DNA from: Mycosphaerelloides madeirae | Lineage: Eukaryota; Ascomycota; Dothideomycetes; Mycosphaerellales; Mycosphaerellaceae | Assembly: GCA_002785995.1 (NCBI GenBank) | Contig: NHNV01000026.1 | Span: forward strand, 186,001 to 250,000 | Length of the DNA: 64,000 nt | Direction of reading: 5' to 3' | Shown: positions 33,456-44,569 of the stretch, piece after piece | How positions within the stretch are numbered: the first letter of the stretch is position 1 | Layout: each line of letters starts with the position of its first letter | Made by a program: the position numbers and the translations under genes | The notes under the pieces: model-generated | Databases searched by the model: none | Told to the model about the DNA's origin: nothing | Seen by the model: the letters and a program-made list of their open reading frames with translations, nothing else

Positions 33456-34722
33456 TCATATAGGCGAGCGCTGAATCTCCACGCTCGTTTTCAGCATAAT
33501 AACATCATCCGCGACGTCAACTGGCCGTCTGATCTCCTCCCGCGAAAAGGCACGGATCATACTCATTCTCTTTGTCGGGGCAGGCTGATCTGCCCATGCT
33601 CTGGCGTATGAAGCCTGGCGACTTCCATTGGTGCTTGGATCCGTGATCGAGAGGGTGCGCTTCGTGCTATTCAACGTCTCGTCGGGTTGGAAGAAAAGAC
33701 CTCCAGTACTTGTCCGGGCAAAGAACGTCGGCAGGTTTGGAGCCATTACGGTCAGAATCACCATGCTCAGGTCGATCTGGAAAAGTATGAGGTTCGTCAC
33801 TGCGTGGAATGTCCAGTCGCCGGCGAAGGGATGATGGGGTGTGTATGCGAGTCTGCAAGCGATGGCTGTTACGCATAGCCTAAGAGCACTTGTCAGTTCA
33901 ACCGTACCATAGGAGATTGAGCATTACACTCACGGCACGAAGGCGCCTATCGAGAGAGTCCAGCTCATCTTCGACTCTCGCGCCGCTTTTGTCTTCCAGA
34001 TGATCCAGAGGAAAGCTAAAAGCTGGCCCACGACAATTAGGATGGAAATTATTCCCGACGTGATGAAGAAAGGATACTGGGCTACACGTCAACTCTGTAA
34101 ACCACCGCTGCATGAGTCCGGACTCACATGCGGCGCTCTCCCTGAACCTAATGCGACCGCGGTCACCACCACATTAGATATCGTCCAGAAGATGATAATC
34201 ACAGAGAAGGCGTCTATGACTTTATCATAAGACTTGCTGCGTGCGGTTCGGCGGGCCAGCAGATTGTACGAAATCTTCACAACGCCCTCGGCGAGGAAGA
34301 AGAGGATCAGGCTTCCTGTGAAGAGCTGCGTCTTCATGTTAGAGCTCACGTCTTCGGCGAGAGGGTCGTACTCACTCGCTTGATCTCCAGCTGGCGCTCA
34401 TCCGACAGAGAGTCCACATGTCTGCCAAAGCCTTGGTCGACCAGAACAACGCACAGGGCGAAGAAGACGACGTACAATATCTGCAAGACGTCAGAAAGAG
34501 CGCTGTCGGGTATGTCGTGTTTTTGCTTACTGCGCCGAAGAGAAGTATTGGAGTGTCAGGCCGCAGAAGAGTCTTTGCGTACCAGCGGTTGTAAACTGCG
34601 ATGCTGACCATCAGGGCGACTGAGGCCAGCATCACAGCGCCCACCACTTTAACCTTTGGGCCATGATCGTTCGGGTTGATGCTAGGGACGAACGCAGTGC
34701 CGCTCGCCGTCGCCGTCGCCAT
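33456..34722 (-). CDS. Integral membrane protein, multi-pass (7TM rhodopsin-like)
   Basis: Exons 34722-34531, 34480-34376, 34325-34128, 34076-33934 and 33879-33456 give 353 residues. Helices are visible in VKVVGAVMLASVALMVSIAV, ILYVVFFALCVVLVDQ, LILFFLAEGVVKISYNLL, AFSVIIIFWTISNVVVTAVA, GIISILIVVGQLLAFLWIIW, a short one at LSIGAFVPLCVTAIACRL and NLILFQIDLSMVILTVMA, consistent with seven spans. The C-terminal ~75 residues are hydrophilic. The topology resembles fungal rhodopsin-domain proteins, but signature motifs are weaker than in the 28.7 kb gene, so family assignment is tentative. Every junction preserves frame. The function is unknown. Confidence 0.72.
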
Positions 34723-35275
34723 GTGCCAAGATGTGCAGTCCTCATTCCAGTCCAGTCCTCTCCGTGCGCCGATGCATCGATCGAAACCCTTTCGAGTGCC
34801 GAAATACGGACGATGAAAGTCGCGACTGGGAGGTCCCGAATATTATGAAGTCGGTGAGGCGCGAATCTCACCTTGTAGGAGGTTCGAAACCATGGAAACC
34901 TTCCAGCGACGATAGCTGATCTTTCCAGAATCCAATTGCACGCCAGAGGCACAGTAAACTCGATATTTGACAGCCCTCGAATCAGAAGCGGTTGGAGGCG
35001 GAAATAAACTCTACGACAGGTCCTCGGCTGAGTAGATCCGGCATCTTGCGCGCAAGAGGCTGGCGAAATGAAGCATTGTGTTTGGTGATCTCTTTTTCGC
35101 CCCGCGGGCTCGGGCGTGAGGTGGTGAGGTGTTCGCATCGACTTCTCTTTACAGTACATGAGGGTTTCACTTCGGTCTGTCATCCTTCGAGAGTCTCTAG
35201 TCGTTCACGTCTACGAGAAAGGTCACGACTGGCCCTTGTTAACGATAATTCTTTAGCGAGTGCCAAGTTCGCAAG
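34723..35275. other. Intergenic, divergent promoter region
   Basis: Between the divergently transcribed 7TM and transporter genes. No repeat or RNA gene seen. Confidence 0.35.
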
Positions 35276-37287
35276 ATGGATTCCTCCAAGGATACTGGCG
35301 TACGGGCCTGGGAGCTCGGTGGCGACCTTCCTCAAAAGCCATATTTACACAGCGAGAAGGACAAGAAAGACATGCGGCGGATGGGGAAAGAGCAGAAGTT
35401 CAGAGTGATATTCTCTCTCTCTCTTCGTTGTATTGATTCTGTGCTGATACATTGAGGCATCTAGCGAAACTTCAAAGTCGTCTCGATCAGCTCCTTTTGC
35501 CTGGCTACGATGATGGGATTCGTATACATACCGATGTAAGAAAGCACTGACTTACAACCTGACTACTCTAACACGACTGCTCTTGAAGCAACACTCCTGG
35601 CTTGATTCAATTGGCCGGCACGGGAGGCACGATCGTCATCTACATTGCCAATTTCTTCGGGTTTCTGGCTATCGTTCTCTGCCAAGCAGAGATGGCATCT
35701 CTGGCGCCCACAGCAGGTGTATGTAAGGCAGCCTCTTCTCTTGGACATATGCTGACATCAGGCTTAGGGCCAGTATCATTGGGTCAGTGAATTTGCGCCG
35801 CGATCGAAGCAGAAGATCTTGAGCTATCTCGCCGGTATGACAGGACCCATTACGCGGAATTTCTGGTACACTCGACTGACACTGAAGTCATAGGTTGGTT
35901 AGCATCTTTATCGTAAGGCCAAGAGGCTGCCTTTATGTCTCTCGGACCATCTGCTAACTTTCGCTTTTCAGGTGGATGGTCGGTGTCGCAAGCGGTTTAT
36001 TTCTCGCTGGCAACCTCATTCCTGCAATGATCACATTGACAAGTCCCGGCTTTGAACCGCACACTTGGCAGGGATATCTCTTCGTGTGCGCTATCATCAC
36101 AGTGTGTTTCCTGATCAACGGATACTTTGCCAAGCATCTCCCTCTCCTGGAAGGGTTTGTTCTGTGCTTTACGGTTTTGGTAGGTGTCCGGAATCTTGAT
36201 TATCGAGGTGAATGAGGTTTCTTACTGATTTATTACTGAGGCATTCATATCCATCGTCTGCGTCCTCCTCATCCTCTCCCCCAAATTGCCCTCCTCCGCA
36301 GTCTTCCAAACCTTCGGTTCCAACCTCGGCAGCACAGGCGCTCTCGAAATCGTCGCAGGCCAGGCCTCCATCCTCTATACCCTCCTCGGGTTCGACGCAA
36401 CAGCACATATGGCCGAAGAGACTCAACAAGCCGCCATCGTTATCCCACGCGCGACGGTCGCATGCTACACCATCATCGGCATCGCAAACTTTGTGATCTT
36501 GGTCGCTTTCTCGTACTGCTTCGTGGATCCCACCACGGCTTTTGGTAACAGCCATGGGACCGGCTACCCTTTCCTGGAAGTGTACATTACGGCTACCGGA
36601 TCGACGCAGGGTGCTGTGACGCTTACTAGTATTCAAGTAATCCTCATCGTGCTGAGCGGGATCAACGTAATGGCCTCGACGTCAAGACAGGTCTTCGCTT
36701 TTGCTCGCGATGGGGGTTTGCCGTTCAGCAGCTTCATTGCGAAAGTCGATCGCAAGAATGGAGTGCCGTTGTACTCGCTGATCGTATTATTGCTTTTCGT
36801 CAGTCTTGCAAATCACCTCTTCCTGAGATCGTGTACTGACATCGATGGCTAGACCGTCCTCATATCCCTTATCGAATTAGGCTCCACCGTCGCCTTCAAC
36901 GCCATCGTCTCCCTGCAACTAATGGCTATAGCAGCGACCTACGAAGTTTCAATGCTCTGCATGGCCTGGCGAAGATTAAATGGAAAGCCCCTCCCACACG
37001 CGTCGTGGTCGTTGGGAAGATACGGGCTGGCCATGAATCTCTCCGCTGCTGTCTATGGGCTTTATTTGCTGGCATATGCTGCTATGTAAGGCCAGGCGCT
37101 ATGCCAATATCTAGGATATTTGCTGACTTTTTATTTCAGGCCAGGAGCGTACCCGGTGACCGCGGCGAACTTCAACTGGGCGCCTGTGATGTTCGCGGGT
37201 GTTTTGATGCTCTCGCTAGGCTACTATCTAATCTGGGCGAGGAGGATCTACCAGGGGCCGGTTGTACTTGTCTTGCAAGATCAGTAG
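35276..37287 (+). CDS. Amino acid / choline-type permease, APC superfamily
   Basis: Nine exons (35276-35404, 35465-35535, 35589-35718, 35768-35834, 35894-35912, 35972-36179, 36241-36798, 36853-37085, 37140-37287) give 520 residues. The hallmark PTAGGQYHWVSEFAP is restored only when exons 3 and 4 are joined at GTATGT/TTAG. About twelve hydrophobic spans follow, with GFDATAHMAEET, VMASTSRQVFAFARDGGLPF and NFNWAPVMF motifs shared with fungal GABA/choline/amino-acid permeases. It probably imports amino acids or quaternary amines across the plasma membrane; the exact substrate is unknown. Exon 5 is only 19 nt (GWLASLS). The exon 7 acceptor (ACTGAG) lacks the usual pyrimidine before AG. Confidence 0.88.
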
Positions 37288-38124
37288 TATTCGTACGCCA
37301 CTCACCTTTCACAAGCAATCTCCCGAGGATATGCAGGAAGGGTCTTTCGTCTTACGGCTCAGGAGTCTTGGGAAAGACAAACACAAGTACAAGCACCCAA
37401 AAGAGCAGAAATCGGGGCTGAATTTGCAGCATCTTCCCTCGTTCTCCCACCTTGACTAGCTTCGCATTAATGCAGTTAAGGACCGTCGTAGTGAAGGTTG
37501 AGTAAGAGACGATGGGAAGGGGACGGGGACTTGGATGGAGGAACTCGAATGTTCTCGGCTCCGGGTCGGAGAACTGGACTGTGTCCAAGATTTCAGTTCC
37601 CTCTTTCACTCACTTTAACTCTAACACATGAGCGTCGCATTTACATCGGCATCTCCTTCGCAGAAGCTCTCAGTTACTGTACCCTGCCGTATGCGTCCGG
37701 TTCTACCATGGCGGCAACGAGGAGAGAAAGAGGCGACGATAGCCTGAGCAGGACGAGGGAAGGCTGTGACAAGGCTGCGACAAGGCTGCGAGACGGCACG
37801 GCTGTGGATAAGCTATGAGGCTGCATGAAGATCAATCTCGACTGAGGCGTCTGTGCCCGAGAATGTTCCTGGCCTGTGGAAGATGAATGGCTACATTCTT
37901 GATTGTGGTGCAAGGTGGTCTCTGTCCGCCACTGGCTCCCACTTGCCCTTCTCAGAGTGGATTTTCCAAGCACATGAGAAGCGTTTGCCCGTTTCGCATT
38001 CACGATTATCTACTGTCTTCGTCACAGCTCCTACTCCCGTACATAATGGTTCTTACTAGGTTTCTACCAGATTTACCCCCTCTTCGCTACGCTCACTTTC
38101 TCGACCAGACGATACTTCCAAACC
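37288..38124. other. Intergenic, nothing recognised
   Basis: About 0.8 kb with only short overlapping frames. A short near-repeat GACAAGGCTGCGACAAGGCT lies at 37768-37787; nothing else stands out. Confidence 0.35.
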
Positions 38125-38915
38125 ATGGCTCGGCTCCAGCACTCGCTTTTAGTTCTATCACCGCTGCCCTTCTGTTTCTCACAAGTTTCACAATGCTATT
38201 ATCCCGATGGCACTCTGGCTCCCGGCACTCCATACAACGCCACCAAAGATTCTCCTCCGGATGTCGTATTGCCATGTCGCAATCCTACTGCTACCTGTCT
38301 CGACAACGAACTTTGCTTGCGCAACGCGTCCATTTGTAGAGGGAGCTGTACATCGAAAGATTTGGGCCCTCCGTGTGCGCAGTACTGCAAATACTACTAC
38401 CGGTCAAACAGTTGCATACTGGGCTACTGCGGATATGGCGGTCTCCATACATCCGACGGTCGTTGCGGTGACGATACCTTCACCATTGTCGGAGGCTCTG
38501 GTGTCATCTTACGACACTTCCAAGTACTATCTGGCGAAGCATTCAGTCTTCAACGACTACTAAACTAGACTTCTCGAACTCAAGTTCTATGGACTCAACA
38601 ATGACGACAGAAATCCCAAGCTCAACCTCTCCCGTATCGTTAAGCTCAACTTCAACATCGACTTCGCCAACTCAGATAGAAGTTCACAACTGATACAGTG
38701 CAGGCGCCTTGGCCGGTACGGTCGTGGGCGCAGGCTTCTCACTCGCTCTGGCGCTAGCTTGTGCTGTGGTCATGATCATGAAGCAACGAAAGCAACTAAG
38801 GAGTATGCGACCTCTTGGAGAACCCATAGGAGTCAATGGATTCGTGGACAAGAAATCACCGGCGCGAGAGCGCCAAACGAAATGGTATCTGCTCTTGTGG
38901 ACCGCGGGACTGTGA
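38125..38915 (+). pseudogene. Cys-rich surface protein, copy 1, frame-disrupted
   Basis: The first frame (38125-38568, 147 residues) has a signal-peptide-like start and a Cys-rich domain (QCYYPDGTLAPG, CLDNELCLRN, CRGSCTSKDLGPPC) typical of a common fungal secreted/membrane family. It ends abruptly. The expected Ser/Thr-rich stalk (TMTTEIPSSTSPVS) and the membrane helix (GTVVGAGFSLALALACAVV) follow in another frame, interrupted by one in-frame TGA just before the helix. No GT-AG intron I tried joins them in phase. It may be a decayed gene, or a shortened protein that is now purely secreted. It is paralogous to the copy at 39.5 kb. Confidence 0.55.
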
Positions 38916-39463
38916 CGAACTGGAAAGACGATTGGCAGCTGGATATTTGATTTATTGGCTTGGAATGAAGAACTTAGGTCCCTCGCTCTGGCTTAGTGGT
39001 ACATATGCGTAATGTCTAGAAAAGCAGCGAGCCATGCCAGTCAGAGGACGAACGGAAAAGTCATCAGATCTTCGGGAGGGCTGCAAGCCTGTCTCTTCGG
39101 AAGATATAGAAATTGCTGGTGCAGCAAGGCAAGGCTGTCACAATGCTACCAAGAGAAAATGAGGCTGTAGATGAAGTTACGAGGCCACATTCAATACTTC
39201 TGCAAGCCAACAAAATTTACCTACCAGCCGTGCCCTCAGCCGCAACCAGACAGCTTCTGTTCATCCTTACAATCGTTGTAGTTGGCTGGTAACACAAAGA
39301 GCTTGGGGCGCATGCAAAGTATTTCTCATGTGTTGTACCAGCTCTCATCTTGAGTCTTGACCGGCTGGATGATTCCTGCATATCCAAGCTTATAGTCCCG
39401 ATCCCACTTTTCACTTTTCTACTCCTCAGTTAGACTTACGACCGCGCGATTCGCTCCTGAACT
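38916..39463. other. Spacer between the two Cys-rich paralogues
   Basis: No coding signal seen. The end resembles the promoter side of copy 1 only loosely. Confidence 0.3.
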
Positions 39464-40132
39464 ATGTCTCGACTCTGGACGATTCTATTTTGGATCCTCC
39501 CATTGGCCTCATCTCGACTGCAATGCTACTATCTGGATGGAGCCCTAGCCCCAAACGACACTCCTTGCAACGCCACATCAACCTCGCCATCGAATTCCGT
39601 CTCGCCATGCTAAGGCTCTAACGGACTGTGTCTCGACTACGGCCTCTGTCTGGTCAACGGCCTAGTCTATCGCGGCAGCTGTACATGCGAAGCATGGGGT
39701 CCACCCTGTTTTCAGCACTGCACTACCGACAACCCATCAGGAGCGCTTCCTCTCTCACCGCGTGGAAACGAAGGAGTGACTTTTCAGCGTATTATTCCAC
39801 AGCCTGGAGAACCGTGGTGTTATGGATCTTCGACGTTTGAGGTATCGGGAATTTGGGCTGTTATATTGCGACCTTATCAAGTCAACGCTTCGGAGGGACT
39901 CGAAGTGAGTTCAACAAGTGTTCTGGGCATTGGGGATCCACAATCTGCAGCTGCGAACACATCGTCAACCAGATCTGTGTCCTCGCCGACCGCGGCTTCA
40001 ACCTTCTCCACAAGCTCAGCACTGAGTCAAGATCGAAGCAGCGGATACAATGCTGGAACATTAGCTGGACCTGTTGTCGGCGTGAGCGTACCGCTTCTTC
40101 TGGTGCTCGCAGGTGCGATAGTCATCTTATGA
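39464..40132 (+). pseudogene. Cys-rich surface protein, copy 2, with premature stop
   Basis: One continuous frame of 223 codons with a signal-peptide-like start, QCYYLDGALAPNDTPC, then a TAA at codon 50 (39611-39613). Directly after it the same frame carries the conserved GSNGLCLDYGLCL, RGSCTCEAWGPPCFQHC, a Ser/Thr-rich stalk and a membrane helix (GPVVGVSVPLLLVLAGAIVI). The stop sits where the family usually has its second Cys of a CC pair. Without the stop this would be an intact type I membrane protein of 222 residues. I see no splice sites flanking the stop. A sequencing error cannot be excluded. Confidence 0.65.
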
Positions 40133-40530
40133 AGCAGCAAAAAGAGCTTTGATGATCGAAGCAGCTGAGACAAGTGTCGAGGGATCCCCCCAAATGCAAA
40201 GCAACACTCGACTGTAAAAGCGTCTGGGCAAAGCGGGCGGCTTCCGGAGAGGCACGAGAAATGTCGGAAGTTACTCGTCATGCGATGATCAAGCTCCAGA
40301 TGACATGGAGCCGGCCGGGTCCAGATGCTGGTGACGGAGGGTATGGCAGAGGAACGACAGATGATCTTGAAGGTAATAGCGAAGGTCGGCTGTGGGAGAA
40401 TAGTGCAGTCCGTCTGAGCAAGGCGAAATGGTCTATAATCCAGAGGGTATCCCATCTTCCAATACATGTACAGCGCCTCTTACTGTTCTTACATTTTCAA
40501 TCACCTTTCCTCTCATATGATATTTGCCCC
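40133..40530. other. Intergenic, nothing recognised
   Basis: Convergent space between copy 2 and the COX20 gene. The open frames here are chance overlaps. Confidence 0.35.
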
Positions 40531-41207
40531 TCACCAAACCTTCCACCAAGGCCTCCCCCCCCCCTCAGCCTTTTCCCTCAAGCCCTTCAAAACCTCATCC
40601 TGCTCCCTATCCTTCGCCGCCCTCCTCTCCTCCCTAATCTTCTCTTGCCTCTGCGCCCTAGCCTTCTTCTCCATCTCCTTCCGATTCAAAATCTCCACAG
40701 CCCTAATCATACCCTTCTTCTCCTCGTCCCTCCTCCACAAACAGTACGAATGCATAAAAACCGTGCCGCCGACGAAAGCGCCAACAGCCCAATTACATGA
40801 TTTCCAGACTGAACCTATGTCCATCGGATCAGCATACCCTCCATCTCCTACCCTCGTGAGTGTAACATACTCCCGAAAATCGCCCTCCCACCACCCATCG
40901 CAAACCCCGCCCCAATACCCGTCATCAGCGCCTCCCGCGCACAAGGCCTCTTATGCAGCTCCGTAATCGGATGTCCCTCCGCCTCCCACGCATTCCACAA
41001 ATTCACCTCCGGAATTTTCCCTCCGGCGGTATTCTGCGTGCCGCCAGGCAGCATATTCGCGTTCCCAGGTGGCTTGTAGGGCTGGGCTTTGTTGTCCTGC
41101 CATTGGGTGCCGGAGAAGGGTTTCGCGGTGGGGTCGATGGTGAGGGCTTCGCGGGAGAGGTCCTCGTGGGTTTGGGTTTGCCTGGTGTCGTCGGCCATTT
41201 TGGGCAT
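40531..41207 (-). CDS. COX20: Cytochrome c oxidase assembly protein COX20
   Basis: Exons 41207-40871 and 40814-40531 give 206 residues. COX20 is a mitochondrial inner-membrane chaperone for the Cox2 subunit. Two membrane segments are present: ALMTGIGAGFAMGGGRAIFG in exon 1 and NWAVGAFVGGTVFMHSYCLW in exon 2, the latter joined only by splicing (FG-SSVWKSCNWAVG). A long charged helix rich in Lys, Arg and Glu follows (about residues 140-200), as is usual for fungal orthologues. The intron is 56 nt (GTATGT to ATAG). A second in-frame Met three codons later could also be the start. Confidence 0.87.
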
Positions 41208-41704
41208 GGTCTGGGAGGAAGAAGAGATGGAGGATCGGGAAGGTGATGGCTGTCGATGATGCTCGCATGTGAAGGTGTCTGAGAGGCTAACCCGTTATGG
41301 ACTTGGTGTGAAATTAAGCTCGTTGGAAGAGGTTCAACAGAGATTTTCGAAAACGATCATTGTTTGAGCACGGAAGCGACAATCATCAGTGAACCCTTCT
41401 CAGACTGCTACTCGAGCAGCGAAAGGAAACCCGAATGTCCGCGATAAAGCCATCCTCGTCCACTCCCAACCACCAAAACGCCTGCACTCAAAATCAAACC
41501 CAGTCAATGATCTCTCCTCTTCGTCCTGTCGTACCAGTCCGTTTCTCAATTTGCAATGATTAATCTCTTGGCTGTTCTTTTACCAGTCTGTGTTTCGTTT
41601 TTCAAATTTCAATCTCTTGGTTGTGCCTTTGGTGCTGCTGGCATTATCTCATTCCTTCATACTCGTTCAATTCTCTCCCTTCCCTCGCCTTCTGTTTCAT
41701 TCAT
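41208..41704. other. Intergenic, nothing recognised
   Basis: Promoter side of COX20 and 3' end of the Gln-rich gene. No element named. Confidence 0.35.
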
Positions 41705-44569
41705 CTAATCGAGGTGTTTCCATTCGGTGCGGTTGAAGAGCCGCTCGTCTCCGAACCAGCGTCGTAGTTCCGAATTGCGTCTAATGTGGCCTCCTGTCGT
41801 GAAGTAGTCTTTGAACAGCTCAGGATGCGTTCCAAGCGCTTTGCGCGAAGGCAGTCCGTCCTTCTTGGTGAGACCTTGAACTAAATTCTTGACGTGTTTT
41901 AATGCCTCGGGAATGGGGTTATTGCCGGCCGATGGTCCGCGGAACTCAGCATCCCACACGCTTGGCTTCTTGGTGGCAGCATTCAACATCCCTGGAGATG
42001 CGTATTGTTGAGACTGGTATCCGATGTTGCGATTGGCAGTGGGCGTGGTATTATTTCCAGGCGTGAATGTACCGCTGATGTGTCCAGAGTTGGGGAAAGT
42101 CTGGCACTCGCTGTTGAAAGCACGGGCGGGCTGCGGTTGAGGTGGCATGCTGTTTGTGCAAAGGCCAGCATCCTGTGATGGGCTGAAGTTGCTATTTCCA
42201 TTCGAGTTCAGACGCGGGTTGTTCAAGATACCATTCCCGTGTGAGTTCGTGAGCGGGTTGCCGAAGGCTTGAGAGGGCTGCAATTCAGGCTGCGTGACAT
42301 TCGCCCCGAACCAAGCACTCATTGGTGAGTCGAAGACGCCGTTTCCGGACTTGTTCGTCATCTGCTGGTGCATGTAGCTCGGAGGCATGTCAATTTGAGT
42401 GGGATGCTGCTGTCGGGGAGCCATCAACTGTAGCTTATTGAAGGTAGTGCGTGGCGTGAAGATCGCGGAGTCATGGCAGACTTTTCCACGCTGCGACGGC
42501 GACCCCTGGATCAACTGATCTTTCAGCTGCTGTCGAGCTAGATCCTGGCGTTCTTCAGGGGAACGTGACGCCAAGGTTGGGGAGCTATGCTGCTGTTGGG
42601 CCTTCATCGCATTCATCTGGTTCACTAAATGCTGTGCATTGTTGGTGTTGCCCATCTCGAGCTCATTCAGTACTTGGCTGATTTGCATCTGCTGCCTCGG
42701 GAATGCCGCGCTGTTCATGAATTGGCACAGCTGTTCTTTGAGCGACTGCTTGTGAATGGTAAAGGGATCACTGTTTGAGCCGCTCGAAGAGTCTCTGCTG
42801 TGGAGCCCGGAAGTTTGCTGATGCGGCGTCTGCATCTTTCTGCCCTGGAGGCGAGCGGTCCCGTCAGGGTGGGTTGGGGTCGACACCGCAGGTAGCTGAC
42901 CAGTTGGCATATGGGACGATGCCGAAGGAGTGCGGCGGTGAGAGGACTTGCGATGGCTTCCCGCATGTCCAGAGCTGCCGCTCGATTCCGAGGATGGCGT
43001 ACGACTACTTTCAGCTGCTCTTTCAGAGATTCTCTTCTGGCTGTCTTGGATCTGCAACAGGAGCTCTTGCTTCTTCAAGTTCTGCAAATGGGCCTGTAGT
43101 TGCTCCACACTCATTGAAGCGAAATCGGGCTCCTTTTCGATGCTTTTGGCAGGAAGTTGTTCAGGTGTAAGAAGAGGCTGTTTGCTGACACATGGAGTCT
43201 GCTTTCTCTGATTTGGTGTCGCTCGAACATCTGCTTGATGTGGTGGCATCTGGCGTTGAGAAATCTGACCGCGATGCATCTGGTGTGAACCGGCGGCCTG
43301 AGGCGAGCCAGGGCCTACCGAAGTGCGTGGCAGCGATGGCTGAGACTGCTGAGAGCCTCTCGGGGTTGTTTGGGCATCTGCTTGCTGCTGTGCCATGATA
43401 CGTTGAAGAAGGTGTTGCTCGGTCGGTGTCTGGGGTGTCCCGATAGAGAATTGTGGTGTGGAGGGCCCGAAAAGGGGCGGCTGAAGTCGCTGAGAGCCTC
43501 CCGGGGCCAGTTGAGCAGTCGCACGCTGCTGCGTCACCATACGCTGTTGCTGATAGCCTGGCGTATGAGGCGATCCAGTCGGAAAGCTTGGTGTCGAGGC
43601 GCTGGGCAGCTGAGGTTGCTGAGAGCCATTCGACGACGCTTGAAGATCTGCCCGTTGCTGCCCCAGTACGTGTTGGTAAAGATCCTGCTCGTCAGGTACC
43701 TCATACGGATGGGCCAATTGAGGGTTGGTTTGATTGCCGGCGGCAGGTGTTGGCACACGCAGCAGGGACGGTTGAGGCTGCTGAGCAACTTGGGTCTGAA
43801 GCTGCGAAGCGCGCGGCATCTCACGAGGGAGGTTGCCAGTCTGAGCAGGGGGATTTGGTGTCGTCACGCGTGTTATCTGGTTGACCAGCTCCTCGTCGTG
43901 GTCGTGGAACAGGCTGTTGGAGCTGTACACACTTGAGTGGCGTGAGATCGCAGCGCCGATGTGAGTGAGGTTTTGCGGTGTCGGTGCACGCGGGAGAGCG
44001 GGCATGCTGATCTGAGGAGTGGCGATGTGGGTAGAGGTTTGCGGTGTCGCCGAACGTGAGAGAGGGGGCATGCTGCTTCGAGGAGTGGCGATGCGAGTAG
44101 ATTTTTGTGGTGTCGGCGCACGTGAGAGAGCGGGCATGTTGATCTGAGAAGTGCCGGTGAACGGAGGATACTGTGGTGCAGGCGGAAGTGAAAGAGCAGA
44201 TATTTCGCAAGCAGCTGTCGCAGTGGCGCCGTGAGAAGTCTTTGCGACCTTTGATGGCGGCTCGTCGGAGTTAGGAGAGTACACCTCTTTCCACATGGCA
44301 TCGGTCTCCTGCGAGCCGGGCTGGTCATATTGGGAGAGTGATATTGCGAGTGCCTCCTCCAGAAAATCCTCCTTCTTCTTCGGCGGTGGATCTTTGGAGC
44401 GCCTGTTTTCGTTCTGCAATGACTCCCACAAGCGAGCCTCGACGTCTTTGATTTCGGCGTCGGATGCCTGCATCTTCTTCCGCAGCTCAGCCATGGTGGT
44501 GGCGGCTGAATTGTAATAGGAGGAAAAGGCTTTGTTCGCCTCCGGCACCCACTGCTCCCATTCGCCCAT
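41705..44569 (-). CDS. Gln/Pro/Ser-rich protein with UIM-like motif
   Basis: A single exon of 954 residues, family not recognised. The N-terminal ~60 residues look helical (MAELRKKMQASDAEIKDVEA). A segment near residue 70, EDFLEEALAISLSQYD, fits the ubiquitin-interacting motif pattern (acidic, Leu, Ala, Ser). The next 800 residues are low complexity, rich in Gln, Pro, Ser and Thr, with an internal near-repeat (APTPQKSTRIATPRSSMPPL / SATPQTSTHIATPQISMPAL). The C-terminal 75 residues are ordered-looking (GNNPIPEALKHVKNLVQG ... LRRWFGDERLFNRTEW), probably a conserved domain. A scaffold or transcription-related role is only a guess. Confidence 0.65.
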   Translation of the reverse strand: MGEWEQWVPEANKAFSSYYNSAATTMAELRKKMQASDAEIKDVEARLWESLQNENRRSKDPPPKKKEDFLEEALAISLSQYDQPGSQETDAMWKEVYSPNSDEPPSKVAKTSHGATATAACEISALSLPPAPQYPPFTGTSQINMPALSRAPTPQKSTRIATPRSSMPPLSRSATPQTSTHIATPQISMPALPRAPTPQNLTHIGAAISRHSSVYSSNSLFHDHDEELVNQITRVTTPNPPAQTGNLPREMPRASQLQTQVAQQPQPSLLRVPTPAAGNQTNPQLAHPYEVPDEQDLYQHVLGQQRADLQASSNGSQQPQLPSASTPSFPTGSPHTPGYQQQRMVTQQRATAQLAPGGSQRLQPPLFGPSTPQFSIGTPQTPTEQHLLQRIMAQQQADAQTTPRGSQQSQPSLPRTSVGPGSPQAAGSHQMHRGQISQRQMPPHQADVRATPNQRKQTPCVSKQPLLTPEQLPAKSIEKEPDFASMSVEQLQAHLQNLKKQELLLQIQDSQKRISERAAESSRTPSSESSGSSGHAGSHRKSSHRRTPSASSHMPTGQLPAVSTPTHPDGTARLQGRKMQTPHQQTSGLHSRDSSSGSNSDPFTIHKQSLKEQLCQFMNSAAFPRQQMQISQVLNELEMGNTNNAQHLVNQMNAMKAQQQHSSPTLASRSPEERQDLARQQLKDQLIQGSPSQRGKVCHDSAIFTPRTTFNKLQLMAPRQQHPTQIDMPPSYMHQQMTNKSGNGVFDSPMSAWFGANVTQPELQPSQAFGNPLTNSHGNGILNNPRLNSNGNSNFSPSQDAGLCTNSMPPQPQPARAFNSECQTFPNSGHISGTFTPGNNTTPTANRNIGYQSQQYASPGMLNAATKKPSVWDAEFRGPSAGNNPIPEALKHVKNLVQGLTKKDGLPSRKALGTHPELFKDYFTTGGHIRRNSELRRWFGDERLFNRTEWKHLD

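Noticed and set aside
38524..38568. Intron (GTACTA to AACTAG) repairing Cys-rich copy 1
   Set aside because: The join is out of phase with the Ser/Thr-rich stalk frame.
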